Shown: piece by piece, positions 1-7,982 of the stretch | Position numbering within the stretch: position 1 is the first letter of the stretch | How the letters are laid out: the number at the start of each line of letters is the position of its first letter | IMG/VR virus record: IMGVR_UViG_3300037882_000454 | Location: 1-34,899 of that record | Source of the DNA: a virus | Length of the DNA: 34,899 bases | Strand: one strand, 5' to 3' | Translations under genes and position numbers: made by a program | The notes under the pieces: model-generated | Databases searched by the model: none | The model's input: only the letters and a program-made list of their open reading frames with translations | What the model was told of the DNA's origin: nothing

Positions 1-1
1 A

Positions 2-229
2 GGAGCATGGGTGTACGAACACTTTGATGAGGTAACTGGTGTATCATTCCTACCGATGGATGGTGGAACATACAAGCAAGCACCTTATGAAGAGTGTACG
101 GAAGAGCAATACAATCAGTTACGTTTGTTAGTGCCTGATTCTGTTGATTGGGAAAACTTCAAGGAGTATGACGATAACGTAGAAGGTGCTCAGACGTTAA
201 GCTGTACTGCAGGAGGTTGTGAGATTTAA
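2..229 (+). CDS. Ribonucleotide reductase, C-terminal end (5' truncated by the window)
   Basis: This is the last 75 codons of a ribonucleotide reductase large chain, which makes deoxynucleotides for phage replication. The reading frame is open from base 2 to the TAA at 227-229 with no start of its own. It contains FLPMDGGTYKQAPYEE, a conserved stretch near the end of adenosylcobalamin-dependent (class II) reductases, followed by a DW-containing linker and the tail CTAGGCEI. The two cysteines of that tail (C-X4-C) match the mobile redox-active pair that re-reduces the active site in class I and II enzymes. Class II is favoured by the FLPMDGG and CEI pattern, but the catalytic part lies outside the window, so the class is inferred. 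The gene reads into the left edge, in the same direction as the replication genes at the right edge. Confidence 0.85.
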   Translation, partial: GAWVYEHFDEVTGVSFLPMDGGTYKQAPYEECTEEQYNQLRLLVPDSVDWENFKEYDDNVEGAQTLSCTAGGCEI

Positions 230-251
230 GAGTTACGAGGGGAAAGCGGAT

Positions 252-306
252 GGTGGGTAGGTGGATTGAGACTACTCGGTTGACCACTGCAGCGAGTACC
301 CTCACC
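252..306 (+). other. Structured spacer RNA between reductase and next gene
   Basis: The 91-base gap after the reductase stop can fold into two nested stems. The outer stem is GGTGGG (252-257) with CTCACC (301-306), with one G-U pair. The inner stem is TACTCG (273-278) with CGAGTA (293-298) around a 14-base loop. It is more G+C rich than its surroundings. No T run follows, so it is not a typical intrinsic terminator, and it lacks tRNA signature positions. It could be a processing site, an mRNA stabiliser or a small RNA; the function is unknown. Confidence 0.35.
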
Positions 307-320
307 TAATAAGGATTGAT

Positions 321-512
321 ATGGAATACTTTTTTATTGGATTAGTTTTAGGTGTTCTAGGATACTTCAGTATTCAGTGGATCTATAACTGGATTAATAA
401 GCTGAGTAGTAGAGTAGAAAGTCTAAGATGGGAAGCACATAGATATACTATGATGCAAGAAGAGTGGGCTGAGTTCCAGTTTTGGAAACGAGAACAAAAG
501 GAAAAGAAATGA
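321..512 (+). CDS. Small membrane protein with N-terminal anchor
   Basis: This encodes 63 residues. Residues 3-25 are strongly hydrophobic (FFIGLVLGVLGYFSIQWIY) and form one membrane segment. The rest is charged, rich in Glu, Lys and Trp, and probably helical on the cytoplasmic side. The ATG follows TAAGGATTGAT, a reasonable ribosome binding site. Its stop overlaps the next start as ATGA. I recognise no family. A small anchored protein next to the lysis end of the genome could act in lysis or superinfection control, but nothing in the sequence shows this. Confidence 0.6.
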   Translation: MEYFFIGLVLGVLGYFSIQWIYNWINKLSSRVESLRWEAHRYTMMQEEWAEFQFWKREQKEKK

Positions 513-664
513 ATGTAGAACTAAGTGTGATTAAAGGGTTTGGTGTTGGTGTAGAGTACGTCAACGGAGATGATGTTGGCGAGGATGAAGTTTCAGTCTA
601 TGTAGTAATTGACTTAGGTTTCATCCGTCTCTTGTTTACAACGTATAAGCCAAATGTTGTTTAA
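509..664 (+). CDS. Hypothetical 51-residue protein
   Basis: The start chosen is the ATG at 509, which overlaps the previous stop as ATGA and has GGAAAAG just upstream. A longer reading from 482 would run far into the preceding gene. The product has an acidic middle (residues 20-29) and a hydrophobic beta-type C-terminal half. No family is recognised. Its TAA (662-664) overlaps the TAA of the convergent gene on the other strand (661-663), so the two transcription units meet with no space for a separate terminator. Confidence 0.5.
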   Translation: MNVELSVIKGFGVGVEYVNGDDVGEDEVSVYVVIDLGFIRLLFTTYKPNVV

Positions 665-1089
665 CTGATTTGAATTGAGACAGGACTAGTAGAGTTCTCT
701 ATGAGAGGCATCAAAGAACTCATAGCGACTTTACTAGATCCTATCCAGTCACTCTTACCGTCCCATGTCATTCCAACGAGCAAGCATCCTTCAGTATTCT
801 TGGAAGAGTTACCGCTGTGTATTCGTATGCCTGTAAACCCATCGACATCATGGAGTAAAGGTAGCTTGGATTGAAATCTGTTGGAGAAGGTAATAGAAAC
901 TTTATAAGATCCTGTTGGGATTGCTGTTTCATTCTGTACTTTCCACGAACTAACCGGTTGACCGTCTACTTGTCTTACCTTATCTTCTAGTACATAACAG
1001 ATAGGCGATAATCCATACTTAGTTTCTTCAAACAATTGACCTACTGTGAACGTATCACCGAAGTGAATACGCTTTAGCAATAGTTTCAT
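661..1089 (-). CDS. DUF5675 family protein, probable lysis-related
   Basis: This encodes 142 residues, close to full family length. It shows the conserved DUF5675 pattern: a basic start (LLLKRIHFGDTFTVGQL), CYVLEDKVRQ, TAIPTGSYKV, then GFTGIRIHSGNSSKNTEGCLLVG. The His-Ser-Gly-Asn and Glu-Gly-Cys segments recall the His and Cys of L,D-transpeptidase-like folds, which would suit action on peptidoglycan, but the family's activity is not established to my knowledge. It is the last gene of the late block and follows the holin as ATGA, so a role in lysis is a reasonable inference. A cytoplasmic or periplasmic site cannot be decided because no signal peptide is visible. Confidence 0.75.
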   Translation of the reverse strand: MKLLLKRIHFGDTFTVGQLFEETKYGLSPICYVLEDKVRQVDGQPVSSWKVQNETAIPTGSYKVSITFSNRFQSKLPLLHDVDGFTGIRIHSGNSSKNTEGCLLVGMTWDGKSDWIGSSKVAMSSLMPLIENSTSPVSIQIS

Positions 1090-1481
1090 TTAAGTCCCTT
1101 GACTTTCTCGTATGTTCTTAAGCCACCGATACCTAGTAAGCCACCAAGTACAGTCATAAGTGTAGTCATATCAAAAGGAATTGCTAAGGCTTGATGCCCT
1201 AAAGCAACCATAATCTTATCGACAATAGGAAAGACAACAAAGTGTAACATGAATGAAACACTACAAGTCCATCCAATAGACGGTCTCCATCCTGATTTAA
1301 AGATGTTCTCAGACTTAGCTTCTTCTTCGTTAACCTTGATCTGTGCTAACGCTAGTTGAAAGTCTTGGTCTTGTGCAGCTTTAATTAATTCTGCTTGTGC
1401 CTTCTCTCTAGCATCCTTATCAGGGATAACCTTGTCTAATAACTTAGCACCTATTTCAAGGATAGATAATACTGGTATCAT
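1086..1481 (-). CDS. Holin of the GTA_holin_3TM type
   Basis: This encodes 131 residues. The N-terminal part has KLLDKVIPDKDAREKAQAEL, then a Gln/Glu/Lys-rich helix, then SGWRPSIGWTCSVSFML, all typical of the 3TM holin family first described in gene transfer agents. Hydrophobic segments lie at about residues 70-95 and 103-122, and the C-terminus is basic (YEKVKGLK). Holins of this type sit in the inner membrane and open it at the end of infection so that the endolysin reaches the wall. Its place between the ejection protein genes and the DUF5675 gene, at the end of the late transcript, fits. It overlaps both neighbours as ATGA. Confidence 0.8.
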   Translation of the reverse strand: MIPVLSILEIGAKLLDKVIPDKDAREKAQAELIKAAQDQDFQLALAQIKVNEEEAKSENIFKSGWRPSIGWTCSVSFMLHFVVFPIVDKIMVALGHQALAIPFDMTTLMTVLGGLLGIGGLRTYEKVKGLK

Positions 1482-3553
1482 TCTTCCTCCTCTTGAGCAC
1501 CTTTAGCACGAAGCTTACCTTCAATAAACTTATCTAATACTTCCGGATCTTCTAGCATGTCTGCTAAGTACATGTTACGTCCACCGGTACGAGCTCTGTT
1601 AACTACTCGCTTAATAGCTGCACCTTGTAGAGGTCTAGACAATGCTCTAAAATCAGCATCCTTACTTAGATCAGTAATGATATCGTTCACTAGTTCACCG
1701 GCTTGCTTAGTCATCTCTGAGTACTGCTTAGGAGTTAACTCAATACCTTGTACCTTCTTACCTAACTTACCAATACTTACGTATGGATTGTTTAGCAGTG
1801 CTTGCTGATCTGACTGAGCTACAGGTGCTGTCTTAATACCTGCGAAGATATCGGCAGCTTTAGCTAGTTCAGAATCTGTAGTGGCTGCTGTAGCTGGTTG
1901 TCCTAGTGCGTTATAAACCTGTGGGAGATCTTCACGCATACCCGGGATACGAGCACGTAGAGGGTTAGTAATACTCTCAACAATGTTCTCACCGCTAACG
2001 TCACGCTTCATAGGATCACGATACTTAGCACCTTGAGCCACGATAGCAGGTACTAAAGGATTCAACAATTGACTAAACGCATTACCGTATCTCTCAGGTT
2101 GCTGTAGAGCCATCATCATGTTACCTAGTTGCTCAGTGAAAGTCTTATTAAAGATGTTCTGACCTACTGTTTGGAATACAGTATTAGCCATATCTTTTAA
2201 TTCTATTTCTTTACCTTCACGCTTGAACTTATTCCAAGACTCAAAGCCGTCAGCAACAACACCTAAGACAGTAGACAAAGGTTCTACTTTATCGTAGCTC
2301 ACCCATCTGTCACCAATCTTAATAGACATTGGAGGGATGCCTTGTGCTTCTCGTGTAGCTCTAACTGTAGGATCTACGAAGTGACCAGTGATTTGATCTC
2401 CATCATACAAGCTATATGCGTACGTCATAAGACCGGCACCAATAAGTTGCTGTGCTCTGTACCTAGCAGGTAACTCCTGCAGCATCATCAACTCACCTTC
2501 TTTAGTTGCTTTAGAGTCTTGCAACCTCTTACGATATGCATCTAGAGCAGCTTGCTGGAAAGGATCTCCACCAGCTTCATTGATCTTCATCTGTCTCTCA
2601 TCAGCTTTCTTAAAGCCTTCTTTGATGCCTTCTATTTCATTCTTGATCTTAGTAATATCTGCTTTAGCTTGACGCTCACGAATATAACCTAAGCCGGGAA
2701 TATAACCAGCACCTTCTTTAGCTACGTTAACCGGTGTCTTAATAAACGGAAACACAAATGTTAATAGAGGATGCTTCTCTCGCCATCCCTCAAGAGCCTT
2801 AGCACCTTGGTCAAGGATTGAGTCACCTAGTTGACGGTTGAATGTAGCATAGTCTGATACGTTACTTACGTATGAACGATATCTAGCTACGTTAGGTACA
2901 GACTTTTCTAAGAACTCAATAACCTTAGAGTCTTTAGTTTCGTTACCTAGTAAGTAATCATTGATGCCTTTACGTAACTGCTCAGGACTGATATCACGCT
3001 TCTTTAGATATGATTCAGGGATCTGTGACTTGATACGATGATACAAAGCTTGATGTGACATTGTTTCTATGATTGCTTTAGAAGCATTATCAATAGCACG
3101 AGTCAATGTCAACGGAGAAGTAAGCACACGATTGAGTGTCTCATCATCAGCAATACGACCAGTAAAGTCAATACGTGATGGATCCATAACTTCGTTCTTA
3201 AACGTACTCATGAACCTAGAGCCAGCTAAAGAGAATCCTTCACCAAAGGCTTTAAGGTTAAGCATCGCAGCAGCTTCCCTAGGTCTACCTGATAGAGCAG
3301 TTAGAACAGGCTGTAAAGCGATCTGAAGACCGTTAGTGGCACCGTTGACTACGTGGGCACCAAGAGATGTTAAGTAGCTTGCACGAACGAATAAGCCCAG
3401 TCTATGACCAAAGCTAGGACTCTGTGCTAGTTTAAGCATACCTTCAGCAGCAGCTTTAGTAGCAGCTCGAGTGTCTACACCAGCTGTATTATGAATACTT
3501 TCAAAGCCGTTAGCAACACTGCGTAACAGCTCTTTACATCTTTCTTTTAACAT
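1478..3553 (-). CDS. Large internal virion (ejection) protein
   Basis: This encodes 691 residues, mostly alpha-helical, with no enzymatic motif that I can see. The first 110 residues are Ala-rich with hydrophobic helices (for example residues 50-80). The middle has a Lys/Glu-rich coiled-coil stretch near residues 300-350. The C-terminus is acidic (AQEEEE). Very long helical proteins downstream of the tail tube genes are typical podovirus ejection proteins, comparable in place and size to T7 gp15/gp16, which leave the head and build a channel through the envelope. Homology to T7 cannot be claimed from the sequence. Its start overlaps the previous stop as TAATG. Confidence 0.65.
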   Translation of the reverse strand: MLKERCKELLRSVANGFESIHNTAGVDTRAATKAAAEGMLKLAQSPSFGHRLGLFVRASYLTSLGAHVVNGATNGLQIALQPVLTALSGRPREAAAMLNLKAFGEGFSLAGSRFMSTFKNEVMDPSRIDFTGRIADDETLNRVLTSPLTLTRAIDNASKAIIETMSHQALYHRIKSQIPESYLKKRDISPEQLRKGINDYLLGNETKDSKVIEFLEKSVPNVARYRSYVSNVSDYATFNRQLGDSILDQGAKALEGWREKHPLLTFVFPFIKTPVNVAKEGAGYIPGLGYIRERQAKADITKIKNEIEGIKEGFKKADERQMKINEAGGDPFQQAALDAYRKRLQDSKATKEGELMMLQELPARYRAQQLIGAGLMTYAYSLYDGDQITGHFVDPTVRATREAQGIPPMSIKIGDRWVSYDKVEPLSTVLGVVADGFESWNKFKREGKEIELKDMANTVFQTVGQNIFNKTFTEQLGNMMMALQQPERYGNAFSQLLNPLVPAIVAQGAKYRDPMKRDVSGENIVESITNPLRARIPGMREDLPQVYNALGQPATAATTDSELAKAADIFAGIKTAPVAQSDQQALLNNPYVSIGKLGKKVQGIELTPKQYSEMTKQAGELVNDIITDLSKDADFRALSRPLQGAAIKRVVNRARTGGRNMYLADMLEDPEVLDKFIEGKLRAKGAQEEEE

Positions 3554-4188
3554 TAACAGCCTCCGTTAGCAAAGATAGAAGAGATATCTCTACCCATCTT
3601 GATATCAGCGTTGATCTTTTTGTAGTGGTTCAGAGCATTAGAGGTTGCGTTCATGTCACCAAAGAAGGCAGCTACCTTAGCCATGCTACGGTTTAACTCT
3701 ACAGTTAACAGAGCAGCAGCTGCATCGTTACCTTCATCTAAAGCCATATTAATCTGTCGACTAAGTAAAGGTAGATTGTTCATTGTATTAATAAATACAG
3801 GAGTAATAAGTTCCTTCTCAGCCATGCTAAAGACTTGACCTTTAGAACGGTTCATAAGAAGCTGCTCACCTGCTTTATAGATATCATTAGCATCTTCAGG
3901 GAACATAGTCTTAGCAACTACGTTAGCTTGATCCTTAGCGTATTGCTGGATATCATCAAGCTTCTGTCCCTTCTGAGACTGTCTAGCAAACTGCTGATTC
4001 TTAACACCAGCTAGTTTACTTAACAGAGTGTTCTCATCCTTATCAAGGAAAGAACGTACTCCAATGTACTTTGATAGTTGTTGGTTATCTAACTCTTTTA
4101 ACTTATCTAACTGAGCAGGTGTAAAAGGTTGTCCTCTATCACCCTTCTTTACGAAGTACTTGTAGTACTCCATGTTGCATTTTTTCAT
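3553..4188 (-). CDS. Putative internal virion protein
   Basis: This encodes 211 residues from the ATG at 4188, which overlaps the preceding stop as ATGA. An upstream ATG at 4197 would add three residues and lies deeper in the previous gene. The product is hydrophilic and helical, rich in Gln, Asn and Lys, with no membrane segment and no known motif. It lies between two large virion proteins and is probably part of the ejected protein set. It is the first whole gene downstream of the internal promoter at 4482-4510, so it may be made at a higher level than the genes upstream. Confidence 0.55.
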   Translation of the reverse strand: MKKCNMEYYKYFVKKGDRGQPFTPAQLDKLKELDNQQLSKYIGVRSFLDKDENTLLSKLAGVKNQQFARQSQKGQKLDDIQQYAKDQANVVAKTMFPEDANDIYKAGEQLLMNRSKGQVFSMAEKELITPVFINTMNNLPLLSRQINMALDEGNDAAAALLTVELNRSMAKVAAFFGDMNATSNALNHYKKINADIKMGRDISSIFANGGC

Positions 4189-5801
4189 AGTTTGCATCCA
4201 TCAAAGAATCCAGCTTTAGCTAAATCAATCTCATCACCTTTAGAGATACCACCTTCACGAAGGAAAGTATCAAACTTAGAAGGAGACCACTCCTTACCAC
4301 GTACTACAGATAAGTCTTCGACTGTTCTAGCATAAGCTTTAATAATCTTACCCATTTCATCAGCAGGGAGATCAGGAATAGCTTTCTTAATCTCTTCAAT
4401 AACTAACTTTACGTTAGGATCTGCTAAACTAATCTTAGGCTTCGTGCCAGTTGCTTCAGCTTCAAGTAACTGTCTACCCATATTATACACTATTCTTGAA
4501 GGACTGTCAAGTGTTTTCCATGCTGCTGAGTCAACTTCTAATGCTTTAGGGATGTTAGGGGATGTTGATAGAGGAACTACAGGAACTGCAGCTGATTCAT
4601 TACCAAAGTTATCAACAGCTTTAGTAATAGGATTGATACCTGCTAGTTTAGAAGCAGGAATAAAACCTTTATCAGGAGTAGCTTTAACATGCTTCTTAAC
4701 TTCTTTACCTAGTTGACGAATCGTAGACTCATCAGAGATACCTGTAGCTGTTTTAATCCAGTCCATGTAGCGTTGATCACCGGCAGATAACTCTTTATCA
4801 TTACCGACAATGTACAATGCTCTATCTAAATCAGAGTCAAAGCGTACTACATCACGTCCATATCTAGGAGCAGCTTTCTCAAGCCCTACAGGCAGCTTAG
4901 AAGAGTACGGATCAAAGTTAGCTACAGCTACGTTAGGGTTTATTGGAGCACCTGCCATAGCGTTATCTACTTGATCTAAAGGCACTGTATCAGCTACACC
5001 TGCTTTAGGTGCTGTGATATCTAAATCAGTTAACTTCTGGTCAACCTCTTCAGCTACCTTCTTCTCTACAGTATTAGCAACATCTGCAACTTCATCAGAT
5101 ACATTGTCTACTGTACGAAGAGCACCAAACTTCTGGAGTAGCTTACCTAGTGCACCACCAATAACACCACCACCTGCAGCAGACCAAGCAGCATTAGTCG
5201 TTCTACCTGCTACAGAGTTACCTTCATCAGTGTAAGTAGGATCTAAGAAGCCAGTGACACCACCGATAACAAGACCTTCTTTAACGAATCCTGCTACGTT
5301 CTTAGCAGCACCGCCAATCAAGTTATAAGGATCTGAGACAGTACCGGCAGCGTAACCACCCATAGCTGACTTACTATAACCTTGATCTTTGTATAACTCG
5401 TATTCGTATTCTCTCTTGATGTCTTCAGCTTTATCTTCTGCAGATCTTTTCTCAATCAGTTTAGATCCACCGGGTAACGCAAGAGTAGCAATGGTAGATA
5501 AGTTCTTAAGGTACTCAGGAACAACACCTTCTGTCTTCTTCTCTACTTGTTCTTCAATCTGAGAGATACCTCTATCAGTACTTGTATGTCCTCGCTCAGC
5601 ACCACGAGCAGCTGCTTTAGCTGAAGTAGTAGCGTTAGGATCAATACCGTATGCTAGTTTACCAATGATCTCTCTTTCAGAAAAGCCCTGTTCAAGAGCC
5701 TTCTGATAGTTAAAACCTTCTTCCTTTTCTGCTAAGTGTGCAATAATCTCTTCATCAGAGAAGCCTTGTTCTTTTGCTTTGAAGTAGTTAAAGGTAGCCA
5801 T
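4185..5801 (-). CDS. Putative internal virion protein with N-terminal tandem motif
   Basis: This encodes 538 residues. The N-terminus carries two copies of a motif of about 27 residues: FNYFKAKEQGFSDEEIIAHL (from residue 4) and FNYQKALEQGFSEREIIGKL (from about residue 30). This type of motif is seen at the start of phage virion proteins. A Gly/Ala-rich hydrophobic part follows at about residues 145-220, which could insert in a membrane. The C-terminal half is hydrophilic with several helical segments. No lysozyme or protease motif is evident. It overlaps the preceding gene as TAATG and the following gene as ATGA. A role in DNA ejection is inferred from position. Confidence 0.6.
   Translation of the reverse strand: MATFNYFKAKEQGFSDEEIIAHLAEKEEGFNYQKALEQGFSEREIIGKLAYGIDPNATTSAKAAARGAERGHTSTDRGISQIEEQVEKKTEGVVPEYLKNLSTIATLALPGGSKLIEKRSAEDKAEDIKREYEYELYKDQGYSKSAMGGYAAGTVSDPYNLIGGAAKNVAGFVKEGLVIGGVTGFLDPTYTDEGNSVAGRTTNAAWSAAGGGVIGGALGKLLQKFGALRTVDNVSDEVADVANTVEKKVAEEVDQKLTDLDITAPKAGVADTVPLDQVDNAMAGAPINPNVAVANFDPYSSKLPVGLEKAAPRYGRDVVRFDSDLDRALYIVGNDKELSAGDQRYMDWIKTATGISDESTIRQLGKEVKKHVKATPDKGFIPASKLAGINPITKAVDNFGNESAAVPVVPLSTSPNIPKALEVDSAAWKTLDSPSRIVYNMGRQLLEAEATGTKPKISLADPNVKLVIEEIKKAIPDLPADEMGKIIKAYARTVEDLSVVRGKEWSPSKFDTFLREGGISKGDEIDLAKAGFFDGCKL
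4482..4510 (-). promoter_or_regulatory. Sigma70-type promoter inside a coding sequence
   Basis: On the minus strand, TTGACA (4505-4510) and TATAAT (4482-4487) are separated by exactly 17 bases, a perfect consensus. It lies within the gene at 4185-5801, about 290 bases upstream of the next start. It would drive the two ejection protein genes, the holin and the DUF5675 gene. Matching both hexamers with this spacing by chance at one given place is very unlikely, and three similar promoters occur in the same block. Confidence 0.7.
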
Positions 5802-6616
5802 TAGTTATCGTATACCTGATTCCAGTCACGCTTACCGCTTCTTGGTCTTCCACCTGAAGTATCAGGAGTAGTTTTCTCAGCAGGAGCAGCAGACTGCCCA
5901 GCAGGTTTAAACTTACCACCTACGATAGTACCCTTAAGTACACCATTCTCGTATACTTCTGTACCAATACGCATACCAGCAGCATTCATGAGAGGCTGTA
6001 AGTCTACTTTTTCTTGATTTGCTTTAACACCAAGAGCCTTCTTGTAATCAATATCTGAACGCTTAGATTCTTCTTCAAGATTCTGTTTAGCAGTTGCACG
6101 AACCAAGAGGTTAGACAATTCAGTGTAACGCTGTAGAGCCTGTTGATCACCTGCTTCAATCTTAGGAGCAAGACTTTGTAGTTCGCTAGTAAGAATCTCA
6201 GGGTTCTTTTCATACAAAGCAAGTTCAGTAGCTCTAGTAGTGATGTTTTCTTTCTTAGCTTTCTGTGCTTCTTGCATAGATAACAAAGCTTGTTGACCCA
6301 TACCAGCATCTTTATACGCTGCACTCAGTGCTGTATAGAACTGTTCAGGATTAGCAGCAGGATCTATTTGTTGAGCTACTTGATTATAGACACCTTGAAT
6401 CTGAGTTACTTTAGTGAGTAACGGATCAGATACTTCGAAGAAGCCTCTATCATTAACTACGTTAGCAATACCACCGCCAAGTAAAGAACCTAGACGAGCA
6501 CCTGCTTGCTGAAAAGGATTCTGAATCTGTTGAAAGCCTTGCTCTCTTTGTCTCATGATCTGACTACGAATGTAATCTGGATCCATGCCTAATTGTTGAT
6601 TAACTGATTGACCCAT
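5801..6616 (-). CDS. Putative virion protein
   Basis: This encodes 271 residues from the ATG at 6616, which follows AGAGGATATC, a good ribosome binding site. An in-frame TTG at 6646 would overlap the preceding gene and has no such site. The protein is Gln/Ala/Leu-rich and helical through residue 200. The C-terminus is low-complexity (Pro, Gly, Ser, Arg). No family is recognised. It lies in the ejection protein cluster and is likely a structural or ejected protein. Confidence 0.6.
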   Translation of the reverse strand: MGQSVNQQLGMDPDYIRSQIMRQREQGFQQIQNPFQQAGARLGSLLGGGIANVVNDRGFFEVSDPLLTKVTQIQGVYNQVAQQIDPAANPEQFYTALSAAYKDAGMGQQALLSMQEAQKAKKENITTRATELALYEKNPEILTSELQSLAPKIEAGDQQALQRYTELSNLLVRATAKQNLEEESKRSDIDYKKALGVKANQEKVDLQPLMNAAGMRIGTEVYENGVLKGTIVGGKFKPAGQSAAPAEKTTPDTSGGRPRSGKRDWNQVYDN

Positions 6617-6627
6617 GATATCCTCTA

Positions 6628-7680
6628 TTAAAACATTGATTCCCAAGAATTCGCACCAACACCACCACCTTGGAACGATCCTAAATTACGGGTATACTGT
6701 CCAAGGTTTTGAGTTCCTCCTCCAAACATACCGCCTCCACCACCACCCATACCACCTGCAGCAGCACCAATCAATGAAGACATGAACTGACCCTGAGCAG
6801 CAGCTTTCTGCATAGCACCTTGTAGTTGTGTCTGAGCAGCTTGACCAAATCCTTGATTATAGATTTGAGCACCTGCTGTTTGACCCGGCATAGAAGCTGT
6901 GCCTAATTGCAATCCTAATTGATAAGGTTGTTGAGCATATTGTTCAATGTTACCTGACATACCTAACAAGTTCTGTAACGGAGCATAAGCACCTACTTCA
7001 CCTTGAGTTTGTGTACCTAGTAAACCAGCACCAGTACCAAACAAACCAGCACCAAACAGAGCACGTTGTTGTCCTGCTTGTTCACCTTGAGCAGCGATCT
7101 GAGCATCTTGTTGAGCAAGTGCGTTATAGTAAGCAGCCATCTCAGGATTAGTTGCTTGCATACCAGTAGATGTGCCACCGGTAGCTAAACCACCACGACC
7201 TGTCTGGAATAACTTATTACGAATACCTGCGAGCTGTTGTTCACGCCCACCAGCTAACAAGCCTTGTTGAGATTGTACATACTTCTGAGCAGCTTGTTCA
7301 GGAGACTCAGCTAAATATTGTTGACCTAAGCCAAATAGATTCTGAGCAGCACCTCCGAGTGGAGCATATTGTTGACCCATCTGTTCAGCTTGAGTCAGAC
7401 TCTGACCGAACTGACCAAACAATCTATTCTGAAGATCAGCTAACTCAGGAGCAGCTGTATAGCCAGCACTAGAGATATATGGCATACCAGTCTTTGGATC
7501 GATCTCACGAGTAAACTGAGATGTACCAAACCTAGTAGTCATACCTACTGGTCTGAACTGAGCAGCAATAGATGCTTTCTCAGCAGCTTCTCTTTGTTGA
7601 GCAGCAGATGCATTAGCAGCTTTCTCTGCAGCTGAACCTCCAGTGATTGCTCCTACAATACTTCCAACAGCCTTACCCAT
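6628..7680 (-). CDS. Ala/Gln/Gly-rich internal virion protein
   Basis: This encodes 350 residues and begins after a clear AAGGAG. The first 45 residues are Ala-rich (SIVGAITGGSAAEKAANASAA), the next section holds FTREIDPKTGMPYISSAGYTA, and the remainder is Gln/Ala/Gly-rich with a glycine run near residue 320. Proteins of this make-up are common in podoviruses as the smallest ejection protein, similar in position to T7 gp14. It has no enzymatic motif. Secondary repeats of GQQ and AGxxGAG suggest a helical, membrane-associating protein, which fits an outer-envelope pore, but that is inference. Confidence 0.6.
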   Translation of the reverse strand: MGKAVGSIVGAITGGSAAEKAANASAAQQREAAEKASIAAQFRPVGMTTRFGTSQFTREIDPKTGMPYISSAGYTAAPELADLQNRLFGQFGQSLTQAEQMGQQYAPLGGAAQNLFGLGQQYLAESPEQAAQKYVQSQQGLLAGGREQQLAGIRNKLFQTGRGGLATGGTSTGMQATNPEMAAYYNALAQQDAQIAAQGEQAGQQRALFGAGLFGTGAGLLGTQTQGEVGAYAPLQNLLGMSGNIEQYAQQPYQLGLQLGTASMPGQTAGAQIYNQGFGQAAQTQLQGAMQKAAAQGQFMSSLIGAAAGGMGGGGGGMFGGGTQNLGQYTRNLGSFQGGGVGANSWESMF

Positions 7681-7982
7681 TATAAACTCCTTGTGTAGAC
7701 ATAGCCTACTTTTCCATTGTTTAAATTCATTTTATCAATTACCTTCCATCCAGTTACTTCACCAAACTTAGCAAGCTTCTTGTTATCCTCTTCAACTAAT
7801 GCTACTAAGGGCATATTAACTAAGTGTTGTAATAAGTTTAAATCTTCTAAGTATTTAGTTTTAACTTCATTAGACCATTTACGTACATCTGTATGAAACC
7901 ACAACATACCTGCAAAGTTCTCTAAGTACATTGTGTAGTCTTGTCTGTTAACTACTGGTACTTTTAAGCTGTTCGTTTCCAC
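7680..7982 (-). CDS. Small protein between fibre and ejection genes
   Basis: This encodes 100 residues. It overlaps the preceding gene by 19 bases. The sequence has FAGMLWFHTDVRKW, a helix NEVKTKYLEDLNLLQHL, and a C-terminal KFGEVTGWKVID...VGYVYTRSL. The last part looks like the end of a GNAT-type fold (a residue-rich helix, then a strand with a Tyr-Thr-Arg ending), and T7 gp13 at a comparable place is also GNAT-like. Without a visible acetyl-CoA loop this is only a suggestion. A virion assembly role is possible. Confidence 0.5.
   Translation of the reverse strand: METNSLKVPVVNRQDYTMYLENFAGMLWFHTDVRKWSNEVKTKYLEDLNLLQHLVNMPLVALVEEDNKKLAKFGEVTGWKVIDKMNLNNGKVGYVYTRSL

Noticed and set aside
240-310. 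Possible tRNA in the spacer after the reductase gene
   Set aside because: No TTCGA-type T loop, no anticodon arm of right size and no seven-base acceptor stem with a 3' end.
1557-5235. Several plus-strand open frames of 61-90 codons under the virion genes
   Set aside because: They lie antisense to long continuous coding frames, lack ribosome binding sites and show no domain.
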